DNA of 64,000 nucleotides from Peptoclostridium sp. (GCF_009881055.1 NZ_WXFG01000017.1:62001-126000); one strand, 5' to 3'. Shown: positions 46,120-56,320, counted from the first letter of the stretch. Made by a program: numbers and translations. The notes: generated by a model not told the origin, from the letters alone.

Positions 46120-46335
46120 AGGCAGCGAGAGATATCCTACTTAATTCATAGGTGTGGATGGCCGACGGGGCAATATAAGAGAATTGCCAATTCCTTATAG
46201 AATCTTTCAGGCGAAAATATCGTTGTCAGATGGGGCTCTGAAGAGATCGTACAACAAATGTACGACACCGAAGGAGAAAGTGCAAAGCATAAAACTTTGC
46301 ATGTAAACTCTCAGGTAACGAGACAGAGAATATAG
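46120..46335 (+). promoter_or_regulatory. Tandem glycine riboswitch of the gcv operon
   Basis: Two aptamers in a row. Aptamer 1 (~46122-46230) has GCGAGAGATATCC, GGATGGCCGACGGGGCAA and AATCTTTCAGGCGAAAATATC. Aptamer 2 (~46233-46335) has GCTCTGAAGAGATCG, ACACCGAAGGAGAAAG and AAACTCTCAGGTAACGAGAC followed by AGAG. These are the conserved glycine-aptamer blocks. It controls gcvT some 270 bases downstream; in known cases glycine turns the cleavage genes on. The upstream 45645-46119 stretch is AT-rich with no gene. Confidence 0.93.
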
Positions 46336-46603
46336 TGGCTTATGTGTTTCCATGCGGATTTGTCATTGTATTCTTTTTTTATTACCAAAAGACGATAATA
46401 TTGTAAATTATGTCAACATATACAAGTGATTAGAGTAAAACTGCATGGGTATAGAGAAATATAGCTGTGATTTCAGATGTTATATTTGACTATATCCATT
46501 AACAAGATTACCTGCTTAACATTGCCTGCTTTATAATTCAATATATTAAATATAAATAAAGCTAAACTAAGACAGGACTACTGTTCTGGGAGGAGGATTT
46601 TTA

Positions 46604-47719
46604 ATGGAAAATGTTAAAAAGACAGCCCTTTACGATCTTCATGTGAAATATGGGGGCAAAATAATCGAATTTTGTGGTTGGGCACTGCCTACTCAATACG
46701 AAGGCGGCGGAATAAATGCGGAGCACGAGGCTGTTAGAACTGCGGCTGGTATGTTCGACGTTTCTCACATGGGTGAAGTTGAGGTTAAGGGCAAGGAAGC
46801 TGAAAAATTCATAAACTACCTTGTTCCTAATGATATAACAGTATTGGAGCCAAATCAGGTTCTATACACTCAGTTCTGCTATCCTCACGGAGGAACTGTA
46901 GACGACCTGCTTGTTTACAAGTACACTAACGACGACTACCTGCTTGTTATAAATGCTGCTAACGTAGACAAGGACTATGCATGGATAGTTGAGAATTCAA
47001 AGGGCTTCGATGTGAGCCTTAAGAATATATCTCCTGAGGTTTCTGAAATAGCTCTTCAAGGACCTAACGCTGAGAAGATACTTCAGAAGCTTACAGATAC
47101 TGATCTTTCACAGGTCAAATTCTTCTATTGCCAGAAGGATGTAAAAATAGGCGGAGTAAGCTGCCTTATATCAAGAACAGGATATACAGGTGAAGACGGC
47201 TTCGAGATATATACTTCAAACGAAGAAGTTGCAGCTGTATGGGAGAAGCTTATGGAAGCAGGCAAGGATCTTGGTATCAAGCCGGCTGGACTTGGATGTA
47301 GAGATACTCTAAGATTCGAGGTAGCTCTTCCGCTATACGGAAATGAGCTTGGAGAAGATATATCGCCTCTTGAAGCAGGACTTGGATATTTTGTTAAGCT
47401 AGACAAGGAAGCTGACTTCATAGGCAAGGAAGCTCTTAAGAAGCAAAAGGCTGAAGGACTTAAGAGAAAGCTTGTTGGACTTGAACTAAAAGGCAAAGGC
47501 ATAGCAAGACATGAATGTGAAGTTTATGCCGGAGACAAAAAAGTTGGTTTTGTAACTACTGGATACCAATCTCCAAGCACTGGCAAAGTAGTTGCCCTTG
47601 CTATAGTAGATACAGAATATACAGAAATGGGAACACAGCTGGAAGTTCAAATAAGAAAGAACAGAGTTCCTGTAGAAGTAGTTGCTAAGAAATTCTACAA
47701 CAAAAGCTATAAAAAATAA
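46604..47719 (+). CDS. gcvT: Glycine cleavage system T protein (aminomethyltransferase)
   Basis: 371 residues, GGGAGGAGG upstream. Transfers the C1 unit of aminomethyl-lipoyl H protein to THF, giving 5,10-methylene-THF and ammonia. 'GGKIIEFCGWALPTQYEGG', 'MFDVSHMGEVEVKG', 'GYTGEDGFEIY' and 'GLGCRDTLRFEVALPLYGNEL' are the family blocks; catalytic Asp in the fourth strand region of 'NDITVLEPNQ' area is consistent. First gene under the glycine riboswitch. Confidence 0.96.
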   Translation: MENVKKTALYDLHVKYGGKIIEFCGWALPTQYEGGGINAEHEAVRTAAGMFDVSHMGEVEVKGKEAEKFINYLVPNDITVLEPNQVLYTQFCYPHGGTVDDLLVYKYTNDDYLLVINAANVDKDYAWIVENSKGFDVSLKNISPEVSEIALQGPNAEKILQKLTDTDLSQVKFFYCQKDVKIGGVSCLISRTGYTGEDGFEIYTSNEEVAAVWEKLMEAGKDLGIKPAGLGCRDTLRFEVALPLYGNELGEDISPLEAGLGYFVKLDKEADFIGKEALKKQKAEGLKRKLVGLELKGKGIARHECEVYAGDKKVGFVTTGYQSPSTGKVVALAIVDTEYTEMGTQLEVQIRKNRVPVEVVAKKFYNKSYKK

Positions 47720-47748
47720 TTTTTAGTTCGCTTTAGTGTGGATATTGA

Positions 47749-47793
47749 AACGTCTGTATAGTATTATATTAGTATAATAAAGTAACAGACGTT
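47749..47793. promoter_or_regulatory. Intercistronic hairpin gcvT-gcvH
   Basis: AACGTCTGT (47749-47757) pairs with ACAGACGTT (47785-47793) around an AT-rich loop that itself contains TATTATA/TATAATA symmetry. May set the ratio of T to H protein; no T-run. Confidence 0.5.
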
Positions 47794-47854
47794 ACAAATA
47801 ATAAAATGAAATGCCAATAAAAAATACATTTATATTTCTGAGGAGGAATTTACA

Positions 47855-48241
47855 ATGAGCAAAATAGTAGAAGGTCTTTATTACACAACTCACCATGACT
47901 GGGTTAAGGTTGACGGAAACAAAGCATATGTTGGCGCTACAGACTACGCACAGCATGCTCTAGGAGATATAGTATACGTTGAGCTTCCAGAAGTGGGAGA
48001 CGAATTTGGCGTTGAAGATGCTTACGGTGTTATAGAATCAGTTAAGGCTGCTTCAGATGCATACGCTCCATTAAGCGGAAAAATAGTTGAAGTTAACAGC
48101 GAACTTGAAGATGCTCCAGAGAGCATAAACGAAGCTCCATACGAAAAATGGCTTGTAGCTATAGAAATGAGTGACGCTTCAGAACTTGAAAATCTAATGG
48201 ACGCTAAAGCATACGAAGACTTCTGTAACAAGGAGGACTAA
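47855..48241 (+). CDS. gcvH: Glycine cleavage system H protein
   Basis: 128 residues, GAGGAGGAA upstream. Lipoyl carrier shuttling between P, T and L proteins. Lipoylation Lys in 'GVIESVKAASDAYAPLSG' near residue 63; 'HDWVKVDGNKAYVGATDYAQ' N-terminus and C-terminal 'YEDFCNKED' acidic tail. The next gene starts one base after the stop. Confidence 0.97.
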   Translation: MSKIVEGLYYTTHHDWVKVDGNKAYVGATDYAQHALGDIVYVELPEVGDEFGVEDAYGVIESVKAASDAYAPLSGKIVEVNSELEDAPESINEAPYEKWLVAIEMSDASELENLMDAKAYEDFCNKED

Positions 48242-48242
48242 T

Positions 48243-49583
48243 ATGCATAAGTATATCCCAAATACAGCTGCTGAGAAGGAGGCTATGCTCGAGAGCATAG
48301 GCGCATCGTCAATAGATGATCTTTTCAGCGACATACCAGCCGAGCTAAAACTAGGCAGAGAGCTTAATCTTGATGCGCCTATGTCAGAGCTTGAGGTTGA
48401 AAGACATATGAATGAGCTTGCCGCTAAAAACAAATCTGACTTTGTTTGCTTCAGAGGTGCAGGCGCTTATGACCACTATATTCCATCAGTTATAAAGCAC
48501 CTGACACTTCGTCAGGAATTCTTCACAGCATACACTCCTTATCAGCCAGAGATAAGCCAGGGTACGCTTCAGATGATATTCGAGTTCCAGACAATGCTTT
48601 GTGATTTGACAGGAATGGACGTTGCTAACGCATCTATGTATGACGTTGGAACTGCTACCGTAGAGGCTGCGGTTATGGCCGTTCAAAACAAGAAAAAATG
48701 CACTAATGTAGTTGTGTCTAAGGGTGTTGCGCCAGAGACAAGACTTATACTTCACACATATATGAAGCAAAACGGGATAGAGGTAATAGAAGTTGACACT
48801 GTAGACGGTGTGACTGATATGGAAAAGCTATCTGCAGCTGTTGGCGACGAAACTGCAGGCGTAATAGTTCAAAATCCAAACTTCTTTGGAATATTTGAAG
48901 ATGTTGAAGCCGCAGCGGAAGTAGCTCATGGCAAGAAGGCTCTTCTTGTTGACGTTGTTGATCCAATATCTCTTGGAATAGTAAAAAGACCGGGAGACAT
49001 AGGAGCAGACATAGTTGTAGGAGATGCTCAATGCTTTGGTAACGCTCTAAACTTCGGAGGTCCATACATAGGCTTCCTAACAACTAAATCTAAGATGGCA
49101 AGAAAAATGCCTGGAAGAATAGTTGGTCAAACTGAAGATACAGAAGGCAAGAGAGGATTCGTTCTTACTCTTCAAGCAAGAGAGCAGCACATAAGAAGAG
49201 AAAAGGCGACATCCAACATATGCTCAAACCAAGGTCTATGCGCTCTTACAGTTGCAATATACCTTTCGACAATGGGCAAAAGCGGACTTAGAGAGGTTGC
49301 GCTTCAGTGCATGAACAAGGCTCAGTACGCTTACAAGAAGCTAACTGAATCAGGCAAGTTCAAACCTCTATACAACAAGCCTTTCTTCAAGGAGTTTGCT
49401 CTTACAAGCGGCACATCAGCAGCTGATGTTAATGCCAAGCTTGCTGAAAGCAACATACTTGGAGGATACGAGCTTGAGTGTGAATATCCTGAGGCTAAAA
49501 ACGGACTTCTTTTCTGCGTAACAGAAAAGAGAACAAAAGAAGAGATAGACTGCCTAGCTCAGGTTATGGAGGTGAACTGCTAA
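48243..49583 (+). CDS. gcvPA: Glycine dehydrogenase (P protein) subunit 1
   Basis: 446 residues. First half of the split decarboxylating P protein; with GcvPB forms the PLP enzyme that decarboxylates glycine onto lipoyl-H. '[17 protein letters not shown]' start, '[15 protein letters not shown]'-type region, '[20 protein letters not shown]' and '[20 protein letters not shown]' are typical of the split form used by clostridia and thermophiles. Translationally coupled to gcvH and gcvPB. Confidence 0.96.
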   Translation: MHKYIPNTAAEKEAMLESIGASSIDDLFSDIPAELKLGRELNLDAPMSELEVERHMNELAAKNKSDFVCFRGAGAYDHYIPSVIKHLTLRQEFFTAYTPYQPEISQGTLQMIFEFQTMLCDLTGMDVANASMYDVGTATVEAAVMAVQNKKKCTNVVVSKGVAPETRLILHTYMKQNGIEVIEVDTVDGVTDMEKLSAAVGDETAGVIVQNPNFFGIFEDVEAAAEVAHGKKALLVDVVDPISLGIVKRPGDIGADIVVGDAQCFGNALNFGGPYIGFLTTKSKMARKMPGRIVGQTEDTEGKRGFVLTLQAREQHIRREKATSNICSNQGLCALTVAIYLSTMGKSGLREVALQCMNKAQYAYKKLTESGKFKPLYNKPFFKEFALTSGTSAADVNAKLAESNILGGYELECEYPEAKNGLLFCVTEKRTKEEIDCLAQVMEVNC

Positions 49584-49584
49584 C

Positions 49585-51039
49585 ATGAAGAACTACAATA
49601 AGCTTGTATTCGAGGTTTCTAAAGAAGGAAGAAAGGCATACAGCCTTCCAAAGTGTGATGTTCCAGAGCTAGATGCTGCAAGCGTTATACCAGCGGCATA
49701 CCTAAGCAGCGAAGAGCCTAAGCTTCCTGAGCTTAGTGAAGTGGATGTTATAAGACACTTTACTAACCTTTCTCAGAAGAACTTTGGTCTTGACGGAGGA
49801 TTCTATCCGCTTGGATCATGTACTATGAAGTACAACCCAAAGATAAATGAAGACATGTGCAGAATACCAGGGCTTACTAATGTTCACCCATATCAGCCTG
49901 AAGAGACTGTACAGGGATCTCTTGAAATAATGTACAACCTGGCTCAAAGCCTTGCAGAAATATCTGGTATGGACGAGGTTACTCTTCAGCCGGCAGCAGG
50001 AGCTCACGGCGAGTACGCTGGTCTTCTTACAATAAAAGAGTACCATAAGAAGAGAGGCGACCTTAAGAGAACAAAGATAATAGTTCCAGACTCAGCTCAC
50101 GGAACTAACCCTGCCAGCGCATATGTTGCAGGACTTGAAATAGTAGAAATCGAGTCTAACTCTCAAGGCGGAGTAGACATCGAAAACCTCAAGGCAGTTC
50201 TAAATGACGAGGTTGCAGGCTTCATGCTTACAAACCCAAGCACACTAGGACTATTCGAGGTAAACATAACAGAGATAACTAAGCTTATACACGAAGCTGG
50301 CGGTCTTTGCTACTATGACGGAGCCAACCTTAATGCCATAATGGGCAAGACAAGACCAGGAGACATGGGATTTGACGTTATGCACTTCAACCTGCATAAG
50401 ACATTCTCTACTCCACACGGTGGAGGCGGCCCAGGAGCTGGTCCAATAGGAGTTAAAGCTCACCTTGCAGAATTCCTTCCAGTGCCAGTTATAAGCAAGA
50501 AGGAAGACAAGTTTATACTTGACTACGACAGACCAAACTCTATGGGCAAGATCAAGAACTTCTACGGCAACTATGGTGTTTGCCTAAGAGCATATGCCTA
50601 TGTAAAAACAATGGGTGCAAGCGGACTTAAAGAGGTAAGTGAAGCAGCCGTGCTTAACGCAAACTACATGATGCATAAGCTTAAGGGAGAATACAAGCTT
50701 CCATACGATCAAGTTTGTAAACACGAATTCGTGCTTGATGGACTTAAAGGAAGCGAGCTAGAAGTAACTACTCTTGATGTTGCGAAGAGACTTCTTGACT
50801 ACGGATACCATCCACCAACAGTTTACTTCCCTCTTATAGTACATCAATCTATAATGATTGAGCCTACTGAGACAGAAGCTCGTGAAACACTAGATGAGTT
50901 TGTTGATGCGATGCTTAAGATAGCTGAAGAGGCTAAGAGAGATCCGCAGATACTCAAAAATGCACCACAGACTACTCTTGTTAAGAGACTTGATGAAGTT
51001 AAGGCTGCTAAAGACCTTATACTAAAATATCAAGGCTAA
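49585..51039 (+). CDS. gcvPB: Glycine dehydrogenase (P protein) subunit 2
   Basis: 484 residues, GGAGGTGAACTG upstream. PLP-binding half: Schiff-base Lys in '[19 protein letters not shown]' near residue 271; '[18 protein letters not shown]' and '[13 protein letters not shown]'-type regions match the family. No lpd (L protein) gene follows; it must be elsewhere. A strong hairpin separates it from fhs. Confidence 0.96.
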   Translation: MKNYNKLVFEVSKEGRKAYSLPKCDVPELDAASVIPAAYLSSEEPKLPELSEVDVIRHFTNLSQKNFGLDGGFYPLGSCTMKYNPKINEDMCRIPGLTNVHPYQPEETVQGSLEIMYNLAQSLAEISGMDEVTLQPAAGAHGEYAGLLTIKEYHKKRGDLKRTKIIVPDSAHGTNPASAYVAGLEIVEIESNSQGGVDIENLKAVLNDEVAGFMLTNPSTLGLFEVNITEITKLIHEAGGLCYYDGANLNAIMGKTRPGDMGFDVMHFNLHKTFSTPHGGGGPGAGPIGVKAHLAEFLPVPVISKKEDKFILDYDRPNSMGKIKNFYGNYGVCLRAYAYVKTMGASGLKEVSEAAVLNANYMMHKLKGEYKLPYDQVCKHEFVLDGLKGSELEVTTLDVAKRLLDYGYHPPTVYFPLIVHQSIMIEPTETEARETLDEFVDAMLKIAEEAKRDPQILKNAPQTTLVKRLDEVKAAKDLILKYQG

Positions 51040-51055
51040 AATAAAACAGCTTATA

Positions 51056-51090
51056 AAACATGCCGGCAAAGTGGCTTTGCCGGCATGTTT
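51056..51090. terminator. Hairpin between gcvPB and fhs
   Basis: Perfect 16-bp inverted repeat (51056-51071 with 51075-51090, core CATGCCGGCAAAG/CTTTGCCGGCATG) with a 3-base loop. Only three T follow, so termination may be partial and allow read-through to fhs. Confidence 0.7.
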
Positions 51091-51140
51091 AAAAATGGGT
51101 AAATACAGCAAAGCTTTTGAAAATTTGAGGAGGTTAGAGG

Positions 51141-52811
51141 ATGAAAACAGACGTTCAAATAGCTCAGGAAGCCAAGATGCTTCCAATAGTGGAAGTTGCA
51201 AAGCAAATAGGACTAGGCGAGGACGATATCGAACTTTATGGAAAGTATAAGGCGAAGATATCTCTTGATGTTTATAAGAGACTTGCTGACAAGCCGGACG
51301 GAAAGCTAGTGCTAGTTACAGCTATAAACCCAACTCCAGCAGGAGAAGGAAAGACTACTACAAACGTAGGTCTTAGCATGGGTCTTAACAAGATAGGCAA
51401 GAAGACTATAACAGCTCTTAGAGAGCCATCACTTGGACCATGCTTTGGAGTTAAGGGAGGAGCAGCTGGCGGCGGATACGCTCAGGTAGTTCCAATGGAT
51501 GACATAAACCTTCACTTTACAGGTGACATACACGCTATAACTACAGCTCACAACCTGCTTGCAGCGCTTATGGACAACCACATAAAGCAAGGCAATGAGC
51601 TTGGAATAGACATAAACAAGATAACTTGGAAGAGAGTTCTAGACATGAACGACAGAGCTCTTAGAGACATAGTTATAGGTCTTGGCGGAACAGCTAACGG
51701 AATCCCAAGACAAGACGGTTTCGACATAACTGTTGCATCTGAGATAATGGCTATCATGTGTCTTGCTACAAGCCTTTCAGACCTTAAGGATAGACTTTCA
51801 AGAATGATAGTAGGCTATACAAGCGACGATCAGCCTGTTACAGCTGGACAGCTTAAAGCTACAGGAGCTCTTGCTCTTCTTCTTAAGGACGCTCTTAAGC
51901 CAAACCTTGTACAGACACTTGAGAACACTCCTGCAATAATACACGGCGGACCTTTCGCTAACATAGCTCACGGCTGCAACTCTGTAACAACTACTAAGAC
52001 GGCTCTTAAGATAGCTGACTACGTAGTTACAGAAGCTGGCTTTGGTGCAGACCTTGGTGCTGAGAAGTTCTTCGACATCAAGTGCCGTTTTGCTGATCTT
52101 AAGCCTGACGTAGCAGTAATAGTTGCTACAGTTAGAGCGCTTAAGAACCACGGCGGAGTAGCTAAAGCAGACCTTGGAGCTGAAAACATGAAGGCTCTTG
52201 AAGATGGCTTTGGCAACCTTGAAAGACACATTGAAAACGTGCACAAGTTCGGAGTGCCAGCAGTAGTTGCTATAAACGCATTCCCTACAGACACTGAAAA
52301 AGAGCTTAAGTTCGTGGAAGATGCCTGCAGAAAGCTGGGCGCTGACGTTGTGCTTTCAGAAGTATGGGCAAAAGGCGGAGAAGGCGGAGTTGAGCTTGCT
52401 AAGAAGGTAGTTGAAGTGGCTGAAAAAGGCACAGCAAAATTCAAGCCTCTATATCCAGCAGAAATGCCTCTTAAGCAAAAAATCGAGACGATAGCAAAAG
52501 AAATATACAGAGCGGACGGAGTAGAGTTCTCGGCTAAGGCTTCAAAAGAGCTTGATAAATTCGAGAAGCTTGGATTTGGAAACCTTCCAATATGCGTAGC
52601 TAAGACTCAGTATTCATTCTCTGACAATCCTAACCTTAAAGGAGCTCCAAAGGGCTTCACTGTATCAGTAAGCAATGCAAGAATATCAGCTGGAGCAGGC
52701 TTCATAGTAGTGCTTACTGGAGATATAATGACTATGCCTGGACTTCCAAAGGTTCCAGCTGCAAACCACATGGATGTGCTTGAAAGTGGAGAAATAGTAG
52801 GTCTGTTCTAA
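51141..52811 (+). CDS. fhs: Formate-tetrahydrofolate ligase
   Basis: 556 residues, TGAGGAGGTTAGAGG upstream. Interconverts formate plus THF plus ATP and 10-formyl-THF; in glycine fermenters it runs toward formate and yields ATP. P-loop '[20 protein letters not shown]' near residue 65, '[21 protein letters not shown]' and '[20 protein letters not shown]' are signatures. C1 flow: GcvT, FolD, FchA, then Fhs. The copy's strong codon bias (GCT, CTT, AGA, GGA) suggests high expression. Confidence 0.97.
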   Translation: MKTDVQIAQEAKMLPIVEVAKQIGLGEDDIELYGKYKAKISLDVYKRLADKPDGKLVLVTAINPTPAGEGKTTTNVGLSMGLNKIGKKTITALREPSLGPCFGVKGGAAGGGYAQVVPMDDINLHFTGDIHAITTAHNLLAALMDNHIKQGNELGIDINKITWKRVLDMNDRALRDIVIGLGGTANGIPRQDGFDITVASEIMAIMCLATSLSDLKDRLSRMIVGYTSDDQPVTAGQLKATGALALLLKDALKPNLVQTLENTPAIIHGGPFANIAHGCNSVTTTKTALKIADYVVTEAGFGADLGAEKFFDIKCRFADLKPDVAVIVATVRALKNHGGVAKADLGAENMKALEDGFGNLERHIENVHKFGVPAVVAINAFPTDTEKELKFVEDACRKLGADVVLSEVWAKGGEGGVELAKKVVEVAEKGTAKFKPLYPAEMPLKQKIETIAKEIYRADGVEFSAKASKELDKFEKLGFGNLPICVAKTQYSFSDNPNLKGAPKGFTVSVSNARISAGAGFIVVLTGDIMTMPGLPKVPAANHMDVLESGEIVGLF

Positions 52812-52847
52812 TATTTAATAAATTAGTATCATCCTCTTAATCTCATC

Positions 52848-52875
52848 GGGGAAAACAACAGTTTTCCCCTCTTTT
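52848..52875 (+). terminator. Terminator after fhs
   Basis: GGGGAAAAC/GTTTTCCCC 9-bp stem, AACA loop, then TCTTTTAT. Read-through or a fresh promoter would be needed for the selenoprotein gene that begins 46 bases later. Confidence 0.85.
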
Positions 52876-52921
52876 ATACACATAGCTATAGAAAAATTCT
52901 ATCATCAAGGAGGGCATTATA

Positions 52922-53233
52922 ATGTCGTTTAAAATTGAAGGCGGAGACGTAAAAAAAGCTCTAGAAGTGAGCATAGATGAGTCAATAAAAGACAGAATAG
53001 CTAACGCTTGTGCAACCTGAGACATCAACGCGGTCCTAGCAGTTGCTTGGGGAGTGAAGGAAGAAATAAGCGCTAGTGAAGCTGAAACAGTAGACAAGAC
53101 TCTTGCAGAGCTTGCAGGTTCAAACATAGCACTTGAGTCTGGATACAAGGTTGATTTCATGAAGGGCGGATGCAAAGTAAAAGATGACAAGGCTGTGCTT
53201 ATATACAGATATCAAATAACTGAAAAGCCTTAA
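52922..53233 (+). CDS. Candidate selenoprotein with CxxU motif (103 residues)
   Basis: Reads from ATG 52922 (AAGGAGG 9 bases upstream) to TAA 53231-53233 with a single in-frame TGA at 53018-53020, residue 33. Coding character is the same before and after it, and no other stop occurs. The residues around it are 'NACAT-U-DINAVLAVAWG', i.e. Cys30-x-x-Sec33, the redox pattern of thioredoxin-like and other selenoproteins. A further Cys lies at ~residue 87 ('KGGCKV'). A SECIS-like hairpin follows the UGA at the right distance. No membrane segment or signal peptide; acidic. I do not recognise the family. Placed between fhs and folate genes, so a redox role in glycine/C1 metabolism is an inference. 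A conventional reading would wrongly stop at 32 residues. Confidence 0.82.
53021..53056 (+). promoter_or_regulatory. Bacterial SECIS-like hairpin after the UGA
   Basis: TCCTAGC (53034-53040) pairs with GCTTGGG (53045-53051): C-G, G-C, A-U, one U-U mismatch, C-G, C-G, U-G, with apical loop AGTT at 53041-53044. The loop has a G within its first two bases and lies about 20 bases after the UGA, both in line with the bacterial SECIS model (E. coli fdhF type, loop GU). Confidence 0.7.
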
Positions 53234-53298
53234 ATTTCATACCTTCAGAATAAAAATAATATAATGTAAAATCAAAACAGTATAAAACAAATCTATGG

Positions 53299-53325
53299 AC
53301 AGGCCGTTTATAAACGGCCTGTTTT
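53299..53325 (+). terminator. Terminator after the selenoprotein gene
   Basis: Perfect 24-base palindrome, arm ACAGGCCGTTTA, followed by TTTT. Confirms that a transcript ends here and supports the longer, UGA-read gene. Confidence 0.88.
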
Positions 53326-53404
53326 GTGATAATCTTAATATATGGACCATTATATTATTATAAGGGCTTTCGATATAAACAATACAGTCTAAACGGGTGG
53401 AAGT

Positions 53405-54079
53405 ATGAATATTTTGAAGCTATATAATGAAGAGATAAACAAAACAAACGGCAATGTGATAGCCATTATGCTGGTGGGTTCACACCTGCATATGCAAAAA
53501 GGCGAAGGCAAGGACATAGATCTTTTCGTAATACTTGACGAAGGGTCAAGTCAGACCAGAAGAATAAAGATAATAAATGGAGTGGAATTAGACATTAACT
53601 ATTTTCCGCTCAGACTGGCCAGAAGACTTATAGACAAAGGGGAATATTTTTTCATATACGAGCTTGCAGAGAGGGCAAGCGTGCTGCAGGATTCAGATGA
53701 AATAGCAGAAGACCTGATTAAAAAGGCTAGAGCAAAATATGAACAAGGCCCGAAGTTGCTAGATAAAGAGAACATCTGCCTCATGAGGCACGAAGCCGAC
53801 TCGCTAATTCAAAGAACAAAAATGGAGACTGATATTGTGCAGCGCAATATAAATGCTGTGAGCTGCCTTTTAAAGCTGCTCAAGGCATATTTTGAAGTAA
53901 GGGGTATATGGTGCCCGAAGGAAAAACATATAGTAAAAGCCATGCAAGAGCATGACGAAGTCTTATATGACATGGCAAAGGAATTTTTTATAAGCATGGA
54001 CACTGGAATTTTGGATAAAATCTCTAAAAGGGTATTTCATAACATATACGTACCTGATGAGTTGACTATAGAGTACTAA
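53405..54079 (+). CDS. Nucleotidyltransferase-fold protein
   Basis: 224 residues. N-terminal pol-beta-type nucleotidyltransferase motif 'LVGSHLHMQKGEGKDIDLFVIL' (GS and DxD present; 22 residues span given in part), and a C-terminal helical half that may be a HEPN-like or substrate domain. Such proteins include small-molecule and RNA/protein nucleotidyltransferases; no antitoxin or partner is seen. A separate transcript starts after the preceding terminator; the stop lies 37 bases before folE, so it may be cotranscribed with the folate genes. Confidence 0.7.
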   Translation: MNILKLYNEEINKTNGNVIAIMLVGSHLHMQKGEGKDIDLFVILDEGSSQTRRIKIINGVELDINYFPLRLARRLIDKGEYFFIYELAERASVLQDSDEIAEDLIKKARAKYEQGPKLLDKENICLMRHEADSLIQRTKMETDIVQRNINAVSCLLKLLKAYFEVRGIWCPKEKHIVKAMQEHDEVLYDMAKEFFISMDTGILDKISKRVFHNIYVPDELTIEY

Positions 54080-54116
54080 TTTTTTAAATGTTAAAAAATG
54101 AATGGAGGCTGCTGAT

Positions 54117-54674
54117 ATGGATAAGGAAAAAATCAAAAGGGCATTTAGAGAAATAATTGAAGCTATAGGTGAGGATCCTGACAGAGAAGGACTCTTAGAT
54201 ACACCTGACAGAGTTGCCAGGATGTATGAAGAGATATTTGTAGGTTTGAAAGAAGATCCGAGAGAATATCTTGATGTATATTTCGAAGAGGAAAAATACG
54301 AGGAAATAGTTCTAGTCAAAGACATACCTTTCCATTCAGTTTGCGAACACCATTTCGTGCCTTTCTTCGGCAAGGCTCACGTGGCTTATATACCAAAGGG
54401 CGGAAGACTTACAGGACTTTCAAAGCTTGCAAGGGTGGTTGACGTTGTAGCCAAGAGGCCTCAGCTTCAGGAAAGGATATCGCAGACTGTAGCGGATATA
54501 ATAATGGAAAAGCTTCAGCCATACGGTGTGGTTGTAGTCATAGAAGCCGAGCACATGTGCATGACTATGAGGGGCGTTAAAAAACCGGGTTCCACTACGG
54601 TAACATCTGCAATAAGGGGCATTTTCAAGACTGATACAGCGGCAAGAGCTGAGATAATGAGCCTTATAAAATAA
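54117..54674 (+). CDS. folE: GTP cyclohydrolase I
   Basis: 185 residues; ATG 54117 preferred to 54102 because GGAGG (54105) lies between them. Opens GTP to dihydroneopterin triphosphate, first step of folate synthesis. Zinc ligands in '[17 protein letters not shown]' and '[15 protein letters not shown]'; '[12 protein letters not shown]' and 'RPQLQERIS' complete the family. First of four folate genes. Confidence 0.96.
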   Translation: MDKEKIKRAFREIIEAIGEDPDREGLLDTPDRVARMYEEIFVGLKEDPREYLDVYFEEEKYEEIVLVKDIPFHSVCEHHFVPFFGKAHVAYIPKGGRLTGLSKLARVVDVVAKRPQLQERISQTVADIIMEKLQPYGVVVVIEAEHMCMTMRGVKKPGSTTVTSAIRGIFKTDTAARAEIMSLIK

Positions 54675-54688
54675 GGGGAGGTACAGCT

Positions 54689-55486
54689 GTGTTTGAATTT
54701 TCAAAGAAGACATATATAATGGGAATACTAAACATCACTCCCGACAGTTTTTCTGACGGCGGAAGCTACGGCTCAGTCCAGGAGGCTGTCGAGAGGGCAA
54801 AAGTCATGATAGAAGAGGGAGCCGACATAATAGACGTGGGCGGAGAATCTACAAGGCCGGGATATACTCTCCTTTCAGACCAGGAAGAGATAGACAGGAT
54901 AAGTCCCGTGATAAGTGAGCTTGTAAAGGAAATAAGCGTGCCCATATCTGTTGACACTTACAAGGCCAATGTGGCCCGAGAGGCATTAAGGCTTGGCGCG
55001 CACATAATAAACGACATATGGGGCCTTCAAAGAGAGCCTGAAATCGCCAAGGCAATAGCTGAATATGACGCTTATGCAGTAGTGATGCACAACCAGGACG
55101 GAACCGAATACAAAGGCGACATAATGGAAAGCATAAATGATTTTCTGAAAAAAAGCATACAAATAGCCTTGGATGCAGGCATAGACAAGAGCAAGATAAT
55201 ACTTGATCCAGGCATAGGCTTTGGAAAAACTTCGGAGCAGAACATGCACGTTATGAAGAGGCTTTCTGAAATAAAAGCGCTTGGATACCCGGTGCTCCTT
55301 GGGACATCCAGAAAGTCAATGCTTGGCAAAATACTTGATTTGCCGCCAAAGGAGAGAGTCGAAGGTACGATAGCTACTACAGTAATGGGAATAATGCAGG
55401 GCATGGACATAGTACGTGTGCATGATGTGAAAGAAAACTACAGAGCCGCCAAGGTTACTGATGCAATATGGAGAGGTGATTTTTAA
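54689..55486 (+). CDS. folP: Dihydropteroate synthase
   Basis: 265 residues from GTG 54689 after GGGGAGGTACAG. Joins hydroxymethyl-dihydropterin pyrophosphate to p-aminobenzoate. 'MGILNITPDSFSDGG', 'GADIIDVGGESTRPG', 'INDIWG', 'ILDPGIGFGKT' and 'LGTSRKSML' are the DHPS signatures. The last base of its stop is the first of folB start. Confidence 0.96.
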   Translation: MFEFSKKTYIMGILNITPDSFSDGGSYGSVQEAVERAKVMIEEGADIIDVGGESTRPGYTLLSDQEEIDRISPVISELVKEISVPISVDTYKANVAREALRLGAHIINDIWGLQREPEIAKAIAEYDAYAVVMHNQDGTEYKGDIMESINDFLKKSIQIALDAGIDKSKIILDPGIGFGKTSEQNMHVMKRLSEIKALGYPVLLGTSRKSMLGKILDLPPKERVEGTIATTVMGIMQGMDIVRVHDVKENYRAAKVTDAIWRGDF

Positions 55487-55851
55487 TGGATTCAATACTT
55501 CTTAAAGAGATGGTTTTTTACGGCTATCACGGCGTATTGCCTGAAGAAAAGAGGCTTGGCCAGAAATTCATAGTTGATGTAACCCTTTATATTGATTTGA
55601 AGGCAGCAGGGAAAACAGACAACCTTGAGATGACTGTGAGCTATCATGACGTTTACATGAGGGTAAAGGACATATGTGAGAATGAAAGATTCGACCTTAT
55701 TGAGGCCCTCGCACAAAGGATTGCTGACAAGATACTCAATGATTTTTACAAGGTTGAAGAAGTAGCAGTTGCTGTAAAAAAACCGCAGGCTCCTATCGAA
55801 GGGATATTCGACTATATGCAGGTCGGCATTAGGAGAAGCAGGAATGACTAG
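55486..55851 (+). CDS. folB: Dihydroneopterin aldolase
   Basis: 121 residues, stop-start overlap TAATG with folP. Cleaves dihydroneopterin to 6-hydroxymethyl-dihydropterin and glycolaldehyde. 'FYGYHGVLPEEKRLGQKFIVDV' N-terminus and 'LIEALAQRIADKIL' plus 'VKKPQAPIEG' are the family blocks. Overlaps folK by 8 bases. Confidence 0.95.
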   Translation: MDSILLKEMVFYGYHGVLPEEKRLGQKFIVDVTLYIDLKAAGKTDNLEMTVSYHDVYMRVKDICENERFDLIEALAQRIADKILNDFYKVEEVAVAVKKPQAPIEGIFDYMQVGIRRSRND

Positions 55852-56320
55852 CGTCTATATTTCTCTTGGAAGCAATATGGGCGACAGGCTTTCAAATCTG
55901 AGGGAAGCGGCAGGCATGGTGGCTAGCCTCGAGAGGACTTGTTTAATTGCTGAGTCTTCAATTTATGAGACGGAGCCCTGGGGTCTTAAAGAACAGGACA
56001 GCTTCCTTAATATGTGCATCAAGATAGAAACTGAGCTTATGCCAAAGGAGCTTCTTAGGAAGCTCCAGGAAATCGAGCTGAATTTGGGCAGGAAAAGGCT
56101 TATAAAGTGGGGTCCCAGGACAATAGATCTCGATATACTTATATATGACGATTTGAATACTGATGATGAGGAGCTCATACTGCCTCACCCAAGGTTAACA
56201 GTAAGGGCATTCGTGCTAATGCCCTTGCTTGATGTTTCTGGAGATATAGTCATAAATGGCAGACGCCTGAGCGAATGGCTAGGCGACATATCAGACCAGG
56301 GCATAAAGGTGTTTAAATGA
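55844..56320 (+). CDS. folK: Hydroxymethyl-dihydropterin pyrophosphokinase
   Basis: 158 residues. Transfers pyrophosphate from ATP to hydroxymethyl-dihydropterin, the substrate of FolP. 'YISLGSNMGDR', 'YETEPWG', 'RKRLIKWGPRTIDLDILIYD' and 'LPHPRLTVRAFVL' are all intact. Last gene of the folate operon. Confidence 0.96.
   Translation: MTSVYISLGSNMGDRLSNLREAAGMVASLERTCLIAESSIYETEPWGLKEQDSFLNMCIKIETELMPKELLRKLQEIELNLGRKRLIKWGPRTIDLDILIYDDLNTDDEELILPHPRLTVRAFVLMPLLDVSGDIVINGRRLSEWLGDISDQGIKVFK

Noticed and set aside
52922..53233. Pseudogene with a nonsense mutation
   Set aside because: Single TGA in a CxxU context, SECIS-like hairpin at the right distance, intact ribosome site and unbroken coding after the stop favour selenocysteine in a selenium-using organism.
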